From Archilochus colubris (taxonomy: Eukaryota; Chordata; Aves; Apodiformes; Trochilidae), in contig CM041089.1 in assembly GCA_023079485.1 (NCBI GenBank), positions 11,671,001-11,735,000 of the forward strand: 64,000 nt of DNA. Direction: 5' to 3'. The notes beneath the pieces were generated by a model that saw nothing but the letters and a program-made list of their open reading frames with translations, had not been told where the DNA came from and did not search any database. Both the position numbers and the translations under genes were made by a program. Shown piece by piece: positions 44,401 through 59,400 of this stretch (its first letter is position 1; every line of letters begins with the position of its first letter).

Positions 44401-47400
44401 ATTTAAAATGAACGGAAGACTAGCCAAAGGTGAAATCTTTTATCTGCTTTATAAAGCCTCACAAGTAGAGGAGTGGAAAATAGCTTTCTTCATTTCTATG
44501 GACTATTAATGATGCAAACAACACTGATAGGACATGTAGTGCCCTCATTTTCTAAAATAATGTAATTGGAAACCCTATAAAACAACCTTAAATTGACACC
44601 CCTGATTTTTCAGTAGGTGTGGCTCCAGAAACATAGGATATATTAAAAAAAAAAAAACACAACAAAACGTAAAACCAAACAAAGCTAAGAGGGCACTGGT
44701 GAACATATACAAATCATGTACACTTTATTGTTTTTAATGCTTTCTTCAAGATGCAATCCGTTTCCCAAAGCTCATAGATGAGATCCAAACATTTTCATAG
44801 TTAGAGGGGGGGAAAAAAGCTTCAGCTGTTCAGTTTCTCCTGGATAAATCTGGATTAGCTGTGCAGGCTTCATTGTACTCATTATTTCTGCAGATTTACA
44901 TCTGTGTAGTTTATACAGCATAGTGACAAGGTAGCAATTTTAGCAGAATTTAGTGTGATTTGGACGGAAAGAATAACGATGTTTATCAGGAAACTGTTGG
45001 GAGCTACTGGAGTCTCTTGCAGTGTAATTTGAGATATTTGTTTCATTTGGACAGCTCTTTCATGTGATGATACAAAGGAGTACAGTACTTGTGTATCTAC
45101 CTGTGGCAGAACCTGCCAAGCCCTCTCTGTGCCAGAGACATGCAGCAGTGATTGTGTTGAAGGCTGTGCTTGTCCCTCTGGAATGTATTTGGATTCCAAG
45201 ACTGAACGATGTGTACAGAGGTGGGTTCAGCTGCAGTTTTTGTAGAGACACTCATTCTTTTAGGTCACTGCATTTGCAAGTCAGAGTGAAAAGCTAATAA
45301 GCATGTTACCTTGTTGTTATTATGCACCTGCAAACTTACTGGTATCTTAGAAGTGTACAGATCAAAAATATTGTGTTGATCAAAAATAACTCGAATGATG
45401 TTGGATGAGTCTTGGTACTACAGAAGGTAGTTGTTACATATTCCCTGCCTTTTGGCATATAAGAGGTTTCAGAGTTGTTCCTTGTTGTCTAGAGGTCCTG
45501 CTTTGTTATTGGTTTGGTTTCAAATGTGCTCTAGATATATAGCAGTATTGAAATTAATTTCTTGTACATTTTCAAAAACACAATGACCAAAAACCCCATC
45601 TACGTGACTAAAAAACCTCACCAAACCAACAAAGCAAGCAGTTGTACTTTGAACAACAGTTAAGTTGATGGAAATTTTTTCTTCCTTCAGTTGTAGTTAA
45701 TCTCTGTTACGTTTTTTTCCTCTACTCCAGAAGTGAATGCCCATGTTATTTTCAAGGAATTGACTATCCCCCTGGAGAAAATGTTATGATATCATTAGGC
45801 AAATGGTAAGATACAAAACCCCTTGTTTCACCTGGCTGAATGGTGAGCAAATCCTTCTGGCTACCCTGTTGGTTTGTTTGTTGTTGTTGTTGTAATTTTT
45901 TCATTAAACACACCAAATAAACCTACATACATTATCTTTGTATGTTTGAACAGAGCTTCTTTAGAAATTAACTCACATAAAATAACAGCTTGAATTTCAG
46001 CAGGGTTCTGTGCTGAGAAGGAAAATGGAGCATTTAGAATAGCATTAAGAATATTATATCAGGGTCTATACCAAGAGCTTGTTGTAACATACATGTATGG
46101 GGCTGAGAGTCTTGATTTGCTGCTATTTCTCATCACGTTGTTGTTTTACATAATGATTCTGTTATGTAAAGGGTTTGGTTTATTCTGACTGCTCTGCTGT
46201 TTTGGGAGCAGTGTAATGTTGTGTTCCTGTATGTATTTTTCTGGCAGCCCACTCATTTTAACTCACAGTAACATTGTACAGAATGCAAAAGTTTAAAGTA
46301 ATTAACACTCCCTGTGTTAAGGCAATGTGCACTTTAGCTGCAGTTCTAATAATCAACACAAACATTTATGCAGTTATTTTGTATTGATTCATACTTCATT
46401 ATTAAACAGAAAATGTTAATATTTTAGATCTGGCTCTCAGTACATCTTTGTATTTTTATTGCAGCCATTGCAAGGATGGAGTAATGAATTGTGATAGCAG
46501 CATGATAGGTGAGTAAAGAGAGAGGGTAAAGATACTCCAAGTACAATGAATATATATCCTCCAGGCTCTGTGGAACCTCTTATCTGTAGTAGAAGATTGT
46601 GCAATATGTACAAATGAATAATTCATAGGAGGGAGATTGTAATTCAGGAATTACATATTTGTGATTGAAAGGTGCAGATAACTGACCAAAATACTGAGCA
46701 ATTTATTTTCCTAATACTTTAAAATCCTGGGTTTTTTTGATGGCTAATGTAATCAGGACTGATTCTTGACTGTTTATTATGTCCCTTACTAAATGAATAT
46801 ATCCATTTCAGTGTTTTCTATGAGATTTATAGGGCTTCTAAGAAGTTAAGCACACTCAGGGGAGGCAGGCAGTAGGATGCTGCTGGTGTTACTAGATTTT
46901 TACACTTGTGTTACATACTCTCAATCTGAATCTATTGCACACCTTTATGGAATACATAATTTCTGATGTGAAAGCTAATGTGTTGGTAATTTTTTCCCCC
47001 CCAGCACATAGCTGCCCAGTTGGACAGATTTATATAAACTGCAGCAATCCACAAGTTGATTCTGAACTCAGCAGAGAGAGAACTTGTGAGAATCAGCTTC
47101 TGAACATCACTTTCTCAGCACACCTTCCTTGTGTTTCAGGTTGTGTCTGCCCACTGGGGTGAGTACAGACAGATGTGTGTATTCTAGTGCACAAACCACT
47201 TCAGTAGAGCTAAGTAATTAGTTCTGCTGATGACATTACCACCCTTCCACTTGGAGAATTTCATGTGCCCAGGGGTTGAGCATCCAATTCACTGTACAAC
47301 TTCCACTATCATTTGGATTTTTGAAGACCTTTTCATATTGCCTTCTGTTTTTTCACTTGTTTTTAAAAGCATCATTGTGCTTTGTCATTTGGTTTGAAAG

Positions 47401-50400
47401 ATTTCTATTACATTTGGAATTACTTTCTGAAGTCTTTTAACTAGGAAAATTCATTATCTATTTGACCTTGTTAATTAAATCAGAAAAATTACATTATAAG
47501 ATAAAACTAATTATGGAGTTATGGAGTATTAAACAACCTGTTTCTTTGAGAGGATCTGAGGATCTTGAACCAGCCATGCAGGCATTTTTTTTTCTCTGCT
47601 TTGTTTTGACTCTCCACTACAATTCAAGCAGGTAATTGATCTGACTGAAAAAAAAAACAAACCCAAAACTCCAAACTGGTGATACTGTCACAGATGAATA
47701 AGTCCACTGAGCCATCAGCTCTCGCTGAATCATCTCCCATGTTGGAAACTCCTTCAGCTACAAAGCTATCAGTCTTTTACTGCAGCTAAAAAATTTGGAT
47801 AAAAGGAATATACTGTGTATATGTGTATCTGCAAATGCATATTTATTATTTAAACACAAAATTAATAAAAAAATATCTTTTCGTCACCACAAAGTATACA
47901 GGTTTTTTTCAGAAGAACTAGTTTTGACAACCAGACTGCTACCACTTTACCATGGACTCATGCCTTACATGATTTTCAGTTTATTTTTAGCACTGAATCA
48001 GACCCACAGTGTACTTGAGGAAAATTTTATTTCTTGATGGCATGTAAAGAGAGATTTAAAACCATTGATCTTAACCAAAAATATTTTAACTTTGAAAAAA
48101 TTGAGTCCTAGCCCTGAAGTTATATTGGTGGATATGAGGCAGAGGCAAGATGACACAGGAAGATACCAAACGTGACACCAATACAGTGGCAGGCTGGCAC
48201 CTATTTGTGAAAAAACTGGACTGGGGCAAAGTACAAACCTCAGTTTCCTTTCCCTTGTTCTTGCCTTGGGAGACTTCCCCTGCCTTACAGCACTGATGGG
48301 ACAGTGAGCAGCATGAGAGGCCCTTGCCCCTCTTTTATTTCCTGCCTGTCTTCATTCCATGCCCTCTTCTTGTGTTCCTTCCCCACAACATGAACTAAAA
48401 AAAGAACGGATGGGGAGAACAAGTGCTAATAAAAGTGTTCTTACCCTTGTTCTGTCAGTCACTTTGCTTAATTTCCATAGTATTTTTATACTTAAAATAA
48501 GATATGTCAGGGCAGAGTTCCTGTCTTGCTGTGCTCTGATGTTGCAGCAAAACCCACACCTGGGTTTTATGCAGCCCTGAATAGTTACACTTCTGAGATG
48601 ATTTTGCCCTCTTCTGTCCACAACAGAAGTACAGGAGAAAGTGTGGGGAGGGAAGAGCTGCTTTTTGCTTTAGGAAACTTCAGAGGAGACAAAAAAATGG
48701 ATTAGCCTCATTTTCAGAGACTGCTATGGTAAAGGTTGCTGAAAATGGCAATTGCTGTGAATCCCCATCATTCTTCCTTGCTTTTGTTTTTTTTGTTTGT
48801 TTGGTTTTTTGTTGTTGTTTTTACTCTCCCCTACCTTTAGCTTTTAAACTGCTACTATGGTTTCTGTGAATTTTCTTTTTTAGGGCCCATTTCCCTTAGC
48901 TCAGTAGGATGCTGACAGGAAAGCTGAATACAGGGGTGTTTCCCAATAAGGGGGAAACTGTCGATGTGTGTGGATGACTGTATCCCATCTGAAGCATCAA
49001 AATCAGTTGCTGAACAAAATAATGCCTCAAGGATACTAAAGGCATTTGAAGCATACTAAAAAATGCCTGGTGCTTGGCAAATTTCATTAATATTTCTTTA
49101 TAATCATACGGGGGGAAGGATAATAAGAGGTAGACAGTAGAAAGCTCCCCAGACAAGAAAGAAAACACTTGGCAGGAATATAGGAAATCTTTGTCTAGAC
49201 ACTTGGTGAACAACAATGAAGCTATTAGATGCTATAGTAGTGTTCTCAGCCTCTGTTAAAAAAAAAATAAAATTATCCTTGTATTAGAAATGTCACCTGC
49301 TGCTTATATCTTTCTTAAAAACTTAATAGAAAACAAAAACCAACCAACCAACCAAAATTTTGTAGGATAATTCCTCAAACTCCCACAGAGCAGATATATT
49401 GTTGGGGCAAAAGTGAGTGTGGCTGCATAATTCAGTTGGTGTCAGGCTGCTGCCTGAGAGAGGGGCAAAAGCCACACAAGGCACAGCCTGTTGAAAATTA
49501 TCCCAATAGGGGCTACAAGAATTCTTCTTTAGTCCTCTGGTCTTGATTTGTGGACTTTGAAGAAGCAAATAGATGTTCATTGACTCACAGAAAATGCATT
49601 GCTTTGGAGGATGCCTTGACCAAGAGCATTTACATATTTGTATGTATGTGAGTAAACAGAGCTATGGACAACAGTGAGAGTAATAAAACAGAGTTCAGCA
49701 TGTTGAAGCTGTCATTGTGTCATTGCAGTTCATTGTGTACAGTAAGTATGGGTGTCAAGGAAAATGTCTGATGCTTCAAAGGGGATCTGTTGCAAGGCCT
49801 CTCTGTAGGTAACTGTGGTGAATTCTGAGATCATTGAAATCTACCCACTTGCTTGGCTTTACAAAAAAGAAAGCTGTTATCACTTGTTGTAGCCAGAGAA
49901 ATAATGTGAGGAAAAAACCCTGCGTTTAGTGTTAACTTGTCAGTGTGATGCTCTTTGTGTATGGATGGGCCCTGTTCAGTGCTGAGCAGCTCTAAACCAG
50001 TGGGAATTTCAGTTGAATGCAATGATTGAAGTAAGTATGGATTACATGGACACTTTATGTACCCCGGGGGAAATTAGTTTTTCAGTTTAATAGAGGTGAG
50101 AGTTTTATGATGTCCCCACATTCCCACCAAGAAGAGCTACAGACTTGTAAAATTCCAGCTGATAAATAGCACAGTTAAGAATAATCTAAGTCACAGTACA
50201 CAAGTTATCAGTTCATTAATATGAGTAAAATGTTCAATAATAAGTGCAGTGGTGAAACAAAAGTGTTTCATGCTGTTTGTCATAGATGTGCCTCACACAT
50301 CTTTTGTCTCATGGTGCAGGGGTTTGCCCACAGTGCTAAAAATCACAAATGCCAAATCTGTTTTCCTCAGGAAAGTGTCAAGAATGCAGGAAAACCTGTA

Positions 50401-53400
50401 TGAAATTTGTATTACTGACATTCTAAACAAGCTTACCTTGGAAAAGGAAAAAAGATTATGAGCCCAACTGCACCATTTTAAGAGTGTTTATTTCACAACA
50501 CAAATAGATTTCAACGCTTGGCACTTGGAAATAAAGGAAATTGTAGATTGCATGGTGCTTGTAAGAACCATTTTGCCATGCTACTAGCATCTTAGTTGCT
50601 CCAGCTTCTTATCCTGTATGGAACAGGATCCTACATAGGAACAGATACTGAATCCAGAAAAAGTTGGAGCTACAGCAGTTTGTGAAAGACACTGCTGCAG
50701 CTTATCAAGATTTTGTTTCACAATTTTCATTTGGCAAATAGACTTTTCATTGAAGGCTGTGTTTGTGTTATTGCACCTATACTGATATCTGTTTGCCTAT
50801 CCAGTAGTATTCCAATATTTTTTACTAATGAGGCTGCTTTTGGATACAAATACAACTAGCTTGGGCTCAGTAAAAAAGTTTTAAAAATAAAAACTTTACA
50901 GATTCGTGATTCCTGAGATTTTTGCATAGAATCTGTTTAAGATTTCTCTTAATATAACTTTTACATTTCAGTTTTTCTGGATATTATTAAAGGCTACAAA
51001 TATTTTACTTTCAAATTTAGCCTAGCTGCTTTGTTGTCTCACTGGGCAAGAATTCCTGTATTATTGCTATGTTACTGAAATATTCTTCACATTTTTTGTG
51101 AATTTTCATTTTTTATCTATTACTCTTGGAGCTGTGATTATAAATAAAAACTTAGTGTCACTCTTGAATTGTAAATATCTCTGCTATTTACACAGGCAAA
51201 CACACAGGGCCCTGTGTTATTATGACAGTCTTTTTTGAAGGCTGTGAGGATACTTCTGAAATAAAATATATTTGTGACTGCTTGCATGAAAGTGCCAGTC
51301 ATGCAGAAGTACAGACTCAATTTTCTTCTGTGCAGACAGAATAGCTCATTTTGATCAAATTATTCACAGAGCAAGAGCTGTAACTATGACTATAGGAGAA
51401 CTATGCAGCAAATTGAAGCTCTCTAAATAGGGTGAAGAAAAGACAACAAAAAGAAATCCTTGGTATAAAAAATTTTGGTATAAAATTCTTGGTATATAAA
51501 AAATCACTAGCTTATTTATTCTAAAAGCATGTACCACTTAGCTTCCCCAGCATTGCAATTTATGTCTTAATGAATAAATCTTCACAGGTTTAGTGGTTGA
51601 AGGGCTAGTGCCCAATGTGTTAACAGCTACTAAAGATAGAATATTCACTTACCTATGAAAGGAAATTACCAAAATATGCATACATAATTATTAATAAAAT
51701 TGTGCCTTGCAATTGCAGAATACTTATTTAAACTACTTGTTTTTAACATAACAATACTAATAACTGAAAAGTTTAGGAAAGTAATTTTATAAATAAACAC
51801 CAGGTGTAGTTCTGCTGAATTTATATTTTTCTGTTGTTTTTTGATAGGCTTGTTAAACATGGGGATGTGTGTTTGGAAGCAGAGGAATGTCCATGTTCAT
51901 GGAAAGGAAAGGAATACTTTCCAGGTGACAAAGTAATTTCTTCCTGTCATACATGGTAAGCAGTGTTCTGTTTAGGTAATTTCATTTTAGTTGTTTATTG
52001 ATGGGTTGATTTTTTTTTTTCATGGTTCTTAATCATAACTTTCACACCAGATTCATGTAAACTGTCTACCCTAATTTTGTTTTTACTTTTCTTCAGAGAG
52101 GTCTTAAAATTATTTTTTCCTTAGTGTTTGCTATTTCAAGGAACTTGTGCATAACAGAAGAACAGCTATTTGGGAATTTATTTTAGAAAAGAGCTTGATT
52201 TAGAAAAATCATTGTTTTGATTATTAGGGTAATATAAAACAATATTCCTTGCCTGGTGTTCCTAAAGTACAGGTAAAATCCTTCAAGTCTCACAACTGAA
52301 TGACACTTGTTAAAGGTTTACATTCGTTTTCACATCTAGCATCACATCTTGACTGTCTAAGTCATAGCCCTGTGTGTATGATAAAATATTAATAAATTAA
52401 GGAGGGTACTGAGCAAGGTATTGAGCAGAGAAACAGATAAATTACTTGCTAATTTGGCATGTTTGGATAAGCGATAAATTCCTCAGCTTTTAGAGGAAGT
52501 GTTCCAATAGACACAGGTTGCTAGGGTCACTCCAATGCATGCAGAAGCCTATTCCTTTTACCATCCAGTGTTAAAAATGCTGCAGATACCCTATAGCTAT
52601 ATTGCTCCATGAAGTTACCTTGAATAATCAGTAGAATGTTGTGCACTGCCATTTCAATGAGCTTCACAAGAGCTTGAATGTGAAAATATGCCACATCCAC
52701 ATGACCCAGGAACAAACTTGATTCCTGCCTGTTTTCTTCTCTGACCACTGCTGAGTGTTGCAAGCAGCACTACTCAACTTACCAGAGCCCCAGAAAAATC
52801 AGTGTAATATCAATCATCAAGATGCTATGGTAGTGGTGTAGCCTCCAGCTCCTTAGCAGAACAGTCCCTTCCTTTTTTTCCCTTCTTTTGGCTTACCAGG
52901 AACACGTAACTGGTCTCACCTGGTAATCTGCTCCTGGCCTGCACAGCTCAGTCTAGCCTAGTCAGGTGAAGGCTTGCCCAGTCAGCACGAGTCACTGCCT
53001 TGTCTGGATGTCATTGCCCCCTCCAGCCTTGTGCTGACTGCCTCCCTCTGCCTCTCGTCAGGTCCTCACTCTCTGCTCTAGAAGAGATTTGTAGCCCTTT
53101 GGTCGACTGGTGAAGCGACTTAGAAGCCATCTCCACTGGGCAGGCAGGTAAAGCGACCCGGGTTCTTCACCCCCTTATTTCCAAAGGCCTCTCCAATTGG
53201 ACCTGGTGTGGGAGTGCTTGCATCAGAAAGAACTTTTATGTCCCATTTACTCTGTACGAGACTTCACCAAAGGCAGCAGCAGTGCAGGCAGAAAAGACAC
53301 TGAATATTTAGCCTTCTCTCTTTTTGTCTGAGGCCAGGCCCATTAGCTCATGTACAATTCCTTAAGGTTTTCCTGCCTTTCCAGTCTTCCTTGTCCAGAA

Positions 53401-56400
53401 GCAAAGGCAAATTTAATGATGATGTCTTTTTGGCAATCAGTTTCCCAGTGACAGATGGCAAGTCTGCAAGAAGCTCTGCTTGATGTGAAGTGTAGAACAT
53501 CTCTGAGACTCCTGTATGTGTGTGCAGAAGTGTATTTGATACAAGGGAAATTTGTATTTTTGCTTGTGCAAGGGATAAGAATGTGCAGACAAACCTATTT
53601 AGGCACTTATAGCAGTTATAATGACTTTAGTGTCATTTAGTGCACAGAAATAGTGTGTGTTAATACTAAATATAATTTTATTCATATCTGATGTGATTTC
53701 AGAAACATAACTATTAATCTGATTTGTCTATTGAGCAGTAAAATGACAAAAAAAAAATTTCTTAATTTGGCAAAACTAGCAGTGGAGTGTCAGGAACTTT
53801 CTACCCAGTCTTTGGGGTCTGGCTGAACACAGGTTCTAGGTTTTTCAGATTTGGTTTTCAGTTCAGCTTCCTGATACAGTTAGAATGTGCTGGCAAGATT
53901 AAACACAAAATGTTATTATTCTCACTGAAGGTATCAGAGCAGCATTTGGGTGCTGTGCTGTGAAAGGTAAGATGGGTGTTGCAGTTACTTATCCTGGTTT
54001 GTTGTCACTCATTGAGACCATTAAGCAAACGTTGGCTATTATTGGTGTGCTGCTGAATTTGTCCTTCTGTATTCTTAAACAAATACTTCTTGGAAGTACT
54101 TTTATAAAAAGCTAGTCACAGTTTGGAACACACAGTAGTAGCTCTCTGTTTCCAACTAGGGCTCTACATTCTGATAACTAAATGTTAGTTTACTTACTAT
54201 GAAGCCTGGTATCTCAGGGAGCAGTTCAGAGGACTTTGAAGACATGGTTTACCTCTTAAGCCCTTTCTTCTGACTGTAAATTTGTTAAGACTTCTAAAAA
54301 GAGAGTCTGCAAAGGAGCTCCCCAAAGCAAAAGTACAAGACAGAAAATCACTTTTATCCTGGCCCAAACCAGGACATTTGTATATTAAGAAATGTTTCTG
54401 CATGAGCCCTTAACAGATCAGCCTGTGGAGATGGATTTGAACAGGTCAAGAGTGAAATTAAACATAAGAAGCATGAGAAGCAGCTCTTGTTCTTTTAGTT
54501 CAAATATAGTTTCCTCTATTTGTTTCTGCCTCCATCAGCTTGATTAGGTTCCTGCCTTAGGTACAGCTTTGAGGTGACCAGAATTAGCTGGGTGAGTCCT
54601 GCTGCCATCTACTTCTGCTTTGCTACAGCAAACACTTTTCACATGTCATACTTTGAACTTATTTTAGCCAGCTACTTGGTGTATTTATTGATGTAGCTAC
54701 ACAAAACACAAGCAGTGGGCCAAATCTATGATGGCATGAGCAGACTCTTGAAAAACCTGGGAAATTACTCCAGGTTGGTGTAAGTTGCATGGGAAGGAAA
54801 CAGAAGGAAATATGATGTTACTAGCAATTACAGTTTCTTAGACTTTCTAGACAATTGCTACTCTTTTGGAAAGAATGCTGTTCTCAGACTGCTATGTGTT
54901 ATAGCAATATAAACAGAAAAATAAAAGTTATACTGACAAAACCCTTCATACTGCTTGGTGCTTCTGTATATGAGATGCCAAAACAATAGTGATATGAGAA
55001 ATACTTCTGAAAGTCAGATTAATGTTTTAGTTTTAGAGTGTGAAGCATTGATTTAATCAGGAAATGGAAAATTCAGTATTTCTGAAAATACAGATAGATT
55101 TATTTCTATATATAGATGTATGCCAAAATTATATGCTGTATTTAGTTGAACTGCTATTTATAAAATATCTTAAGCAATTAGGCACCAGCTCCACGGTCTT
55201 TATCAAGGAAAGTTTTGAAAGTGTCACAGGGACTTGGAAACATAAAAAATACCATTAAAAAATACTTGTTAGGTACAGGAGGTTAAATTCTATGCATTGC
55301 TTATAAACTTCAGATAATTTCTGAAAAGGTGCTGCAAACCCTGGCTGTTAGGCAGTTAAAAACAAAGGAAATTCAGTAATATCTGAGCAGCCACTTAGTG
55401 TATGTGTGATGAAAGCATTTTGATGCTTAAGGTGTCCACAGACAGAACATGAATTATTCTATTCATAAACTGTTAGGCTATGGTTTGGGGTTGATAATAC
55501 CTAAGCATTTGGGAGAAAAAAAAACTTCCAGTTTCTCAAAACATGGTTCTTCCAAGGAACCTAAGGACCCAAGTAGTGCTACTGAAATGTTTGCACTTCT
55601 GTGGAATTCTTATGCAGGCAAAGACTGTAGTAATATGACACATTGCTTGCTGATTCTGAGATTCAGTTTGTATAGAAACAAATGTTCTCTGAGAAGCTGA
55701 AAAAGAAAGCAGTAACCTTGTAGCAAATTATCAATCTGAATTACCAGAGAATATATTATGTTACCTCTAGCATAATTTGTTTTCTTGTTTCAACAAGAGA
55801 AACACCTTTTGGTATCTTTCCATTCTGGATTCTGTAAATTATTACATGAAGAAACACAGATTGTGTGCATTCAATATGTACACTTTTTTTTCCTAAAAAA
55901 TGAATTTTTACATGCAGCTTCTAGTCAACATTTCAAAACACTTCTGTCCACAGCTATCATACTTGATGACTTTTGGTTTCTTGCTGCTCAGTGCAATAGC
56001 TGTAACCACTTGTCCATAGCTGCAGCTGATTTTACCATTATTGATCATACATTTTTCAGCATTTGCCAGCGTGGATCCTTTCAATGCACTTTCCATCCTT
56101 GCCCATCCATGTGCACTGCATACGGGGATCGACATTACAGAACCTTTGATGGATTAACATTTGACTTTGTTGGGACCTGTAAGGTTTACCTAGTTAAGGT
56201 GAGACTTTTTTGTAAAGACTGTAAAACTGGGTTTAAAAACTACTTGCTAAAAACTTTTTCTACTGATTTTCTATCTATACATTTTATTGAGTGACCGTTT
56301 TTTAACCTTTGGTGTTGCTTAGACTTAGAATCATATAACATAATAATGGTACACTGAGGTTTCTGCTAATTGAACTATATATTTATATATATATAAATAA

Positions 56401-59400
56401 TACATTATTTATATATTTATCATTATAATTATATATATTTTTTATATATTTATTTATATATTTATATTATATTTTATAATATTATTTTATATATTTATTA
56501 TTTATAAATAATATGCATATTTATTTCTCTAAGTATATTTAAGTGTCCATTTCTTTTTTTTTTTTTTTCTTCAGGGTACTTCTTCAACCAGTTTTTCTGT
56601 TATTATAGAGAATATTAACTGCTTTAATACTGGAATCATTTGCAGAAAAAACATTTTCATTAACGTTGGAAAATCTTTTTTAATATTTGATGATGAAACT
56701 GGAAATCCAGTAAGTTTCAGTCTTTAATGCTGATTGAAATGTATATTTCATGTGTATTTTTCTGGGTGCTTATCCCTTTCACGAGCAAGAACTTAGTGTG
56801 TCACTTAAGTAGTTGAGGCATTAGATGTCTTTACCATGAATGCTGATCACATGTGGATTGGTCAGTGGAAACCCTAGACAAAATCTGTTTCATATTTCAC
56901 AGAAATGATAGATGAGTGGTTGTCCTTTTGTTCAGACTTAATTTCTGTTTAATGTCTTAGAATAAATCCAGATACTTCAAAGTTAGTAGGAGTTGTGCTG
57001 TTAATTCACTAGAATTAAGAGTTTAGTCTGGTATAGGAGGAATATCCTTATACAGATATAAAAATTAAGTTGCAGCACCTGGTATATCCTCCACAGCCTT
57101 AAAATGGGGAGTGGGGGTGATGGTGATATGTGTGTTGGCCAAACTGCAAACTCCATTGCTGTAAATATTTTGTGTATTTAATAATTTTAGTGTAAGTAGT
57201 ACTATTTATAGACTGAGTATACAAAGGAATCTGTATCTCTTTGTATGGGGTGTTGTGTAATTAAACCAACTATTTGAGTCCATGCTGCAAATAATTTGGA
57301 ATCTGATGGTTATTGGATGGTGAGATGGATGTTTTGTTATTAGAATGGACGTGTTTAGGTAATTCCTTATTTCAAGAAGATGCTCCATCCATCTTTATAC
57401 ATAACTATATTGCAAAAAAGAATGTGGCTAATGCCTTCTGAAAGCAGTGATGTGAAACTAAGTGAAAATCATTACCAGGAACTTCAATTTATTTTTTACC
57501 TCTCAGATGAACCATTAAAATTTTAATCTTAACTCCATCCTGCAAAACTGATATAAAATAAACTTTTAAAATAGTTTAGTTATAAAAAGAAAACAGTCAA
57601 AATTGAGACAACTTTTGTTTATCCCTGTGTGGCCTCCTGAGAGGTTTTGGACTTCCGTATAAGAACCATGTCATTCATTCTATTTAGCTACTTATTTCCT
57701 TTCAAGTGAACATTTTGTGAGAAAATAATTTACAATATAAGCTGCTTTGTTTTATTTTGAGCAGAGCTTATCTAGTTACATGGACAAACTACAAAAAATG
57801 CAGTTGTGGAAAGCTGGATTTTTCACAGTTGTTCATTTTCCCGATGAGCACATTACCATTCTCTGGGATCAAAGAACAACAGTTCATGTACAGATGGGTC
57901 ATCAGTGGCAGGTAAGTGGAAGTCAACACTCTTGCTGCCATTTCTTTGAGGTATTTATAGAAGTCTTACCAAGTAAGACGTATTGTTATTCAGACAATAG
58001 ACAATGTGCCAGAAATCATGTAGGAGCTCTGTCACAGAGTTGAGGAGAGAAGCATTCAACTAACTTGTCAATTGAAATATTCATTCTCATTTACATTGAT
58101 GGTTTGTTTTTGTTTTGTTGCTTTTGTGGGTTTTTTTGTTTTTTTGTTTGGGTTTTTAGGCTTTTTTTTTTTTCAGTCACTGTTTTCTGTCTAACACCAG
58201 AAACAAATAGCTTTGAGGCAGCGTTGAACTTCTGTATGCATTCCTTATATGGCTGGAGCAAGTATCATATTCCTGAAGTATAAAAAAATACAGAGCTGGC
58301 AAAGAGATCACTTCATTGAACAAAAGATCAGCTTCTTTCTCAGAAGCTTGGAGATACCTGGTTGAAAGGGAATAATATTGATGACAAAAATATTTTTGAT
58401 CACTGAAGGCACGAACATAAGAAAGTTTTCAAAAAGTTCATGGCTGGTAGTGTCTTAGTATAATGTGGAAATATTTTTATGTTTTTAATTTTTTTCCAGG
58501 GTGAATTGAGTGGATTATGTGGAAATTTTGATTTGAAGACCATAAATGAATTGAGGACTCCCGATAATTTTGAGTTAACAAACTCACAAGAGTTTGGAAA
58601 CAGCTGGACAGCTGTGGAGGTACGCAGTATACAGAGTGTGTTTGCTAGTGGATTTTTTGCTTTTACATCATAATTTAACTATAAATAAGAAAATTGTTCT
58701 TGGAAGTATCAATCAGGCAGCAATGCAAATGTCAGTATCAGTGGTTCGTACAGGTATCACAATCCATGGAGAAGAAAACAATCACCTTTTTCCTACACAG
58801 GGCTGTAGTGCAGATGGAAATGGGAATAATATTCTGAATCTAGGTGGTTTTGAAGATGCTGTTTGTACAGTAAAGTAGCTGTGGTTTTCACGGAAGAATT
58901 TTGGGTTTGCTTTAAACTGTTGTCAGCTTAGCTGATCTTTCATAGCTGGGAAGTATTTGACTGAGAAACCATAGCAGTGGAAAGGGACAAAATATTCTTT
59001 CCATATGCTGTGAAGTTTAAAATTGAAATTGTTAACATCATGTGTCTGGTGGCATTCATAGAAATGCTCCTTTCTAGTAAGCAGTTAGAGTAGAAAGATC
59101 TAATTTCTGACAGCAGCTCTGTTTAGACCTATAAATATGTATGTGTTTTTCTGCTGCTCTCAGACAAATCTAACATTTCTTGTGATTGTGTGCTTTTCCT
59201 TTTCTGTAGATTAGATTTTAATTCAATATCTGAGTCTGGCTCTAGTTTCATAAATGATGCACTAGTGTTTTGCATCCTAAACAAAACTATGCTTTCCAAG
59301 CTCAGACACAAAATGGTCATGAAATAATTTTCTTACCTTGATTTTGCTTTCTGGTTAAGTGTGTTGACAGCTCTGACATTCGAAATCCGTGCAGTTTGAA

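Noticed and set aside
55785..56059. Open extension upstream of OTOG exon 25 giving a 169-codon frame, possibly an alternative first exon.
   Set aside because: A consensus ATTTTTCAG acceptor lies at 56051-56059 and similarity to otogelin begins exactly there. The upstream part reads as random intron.
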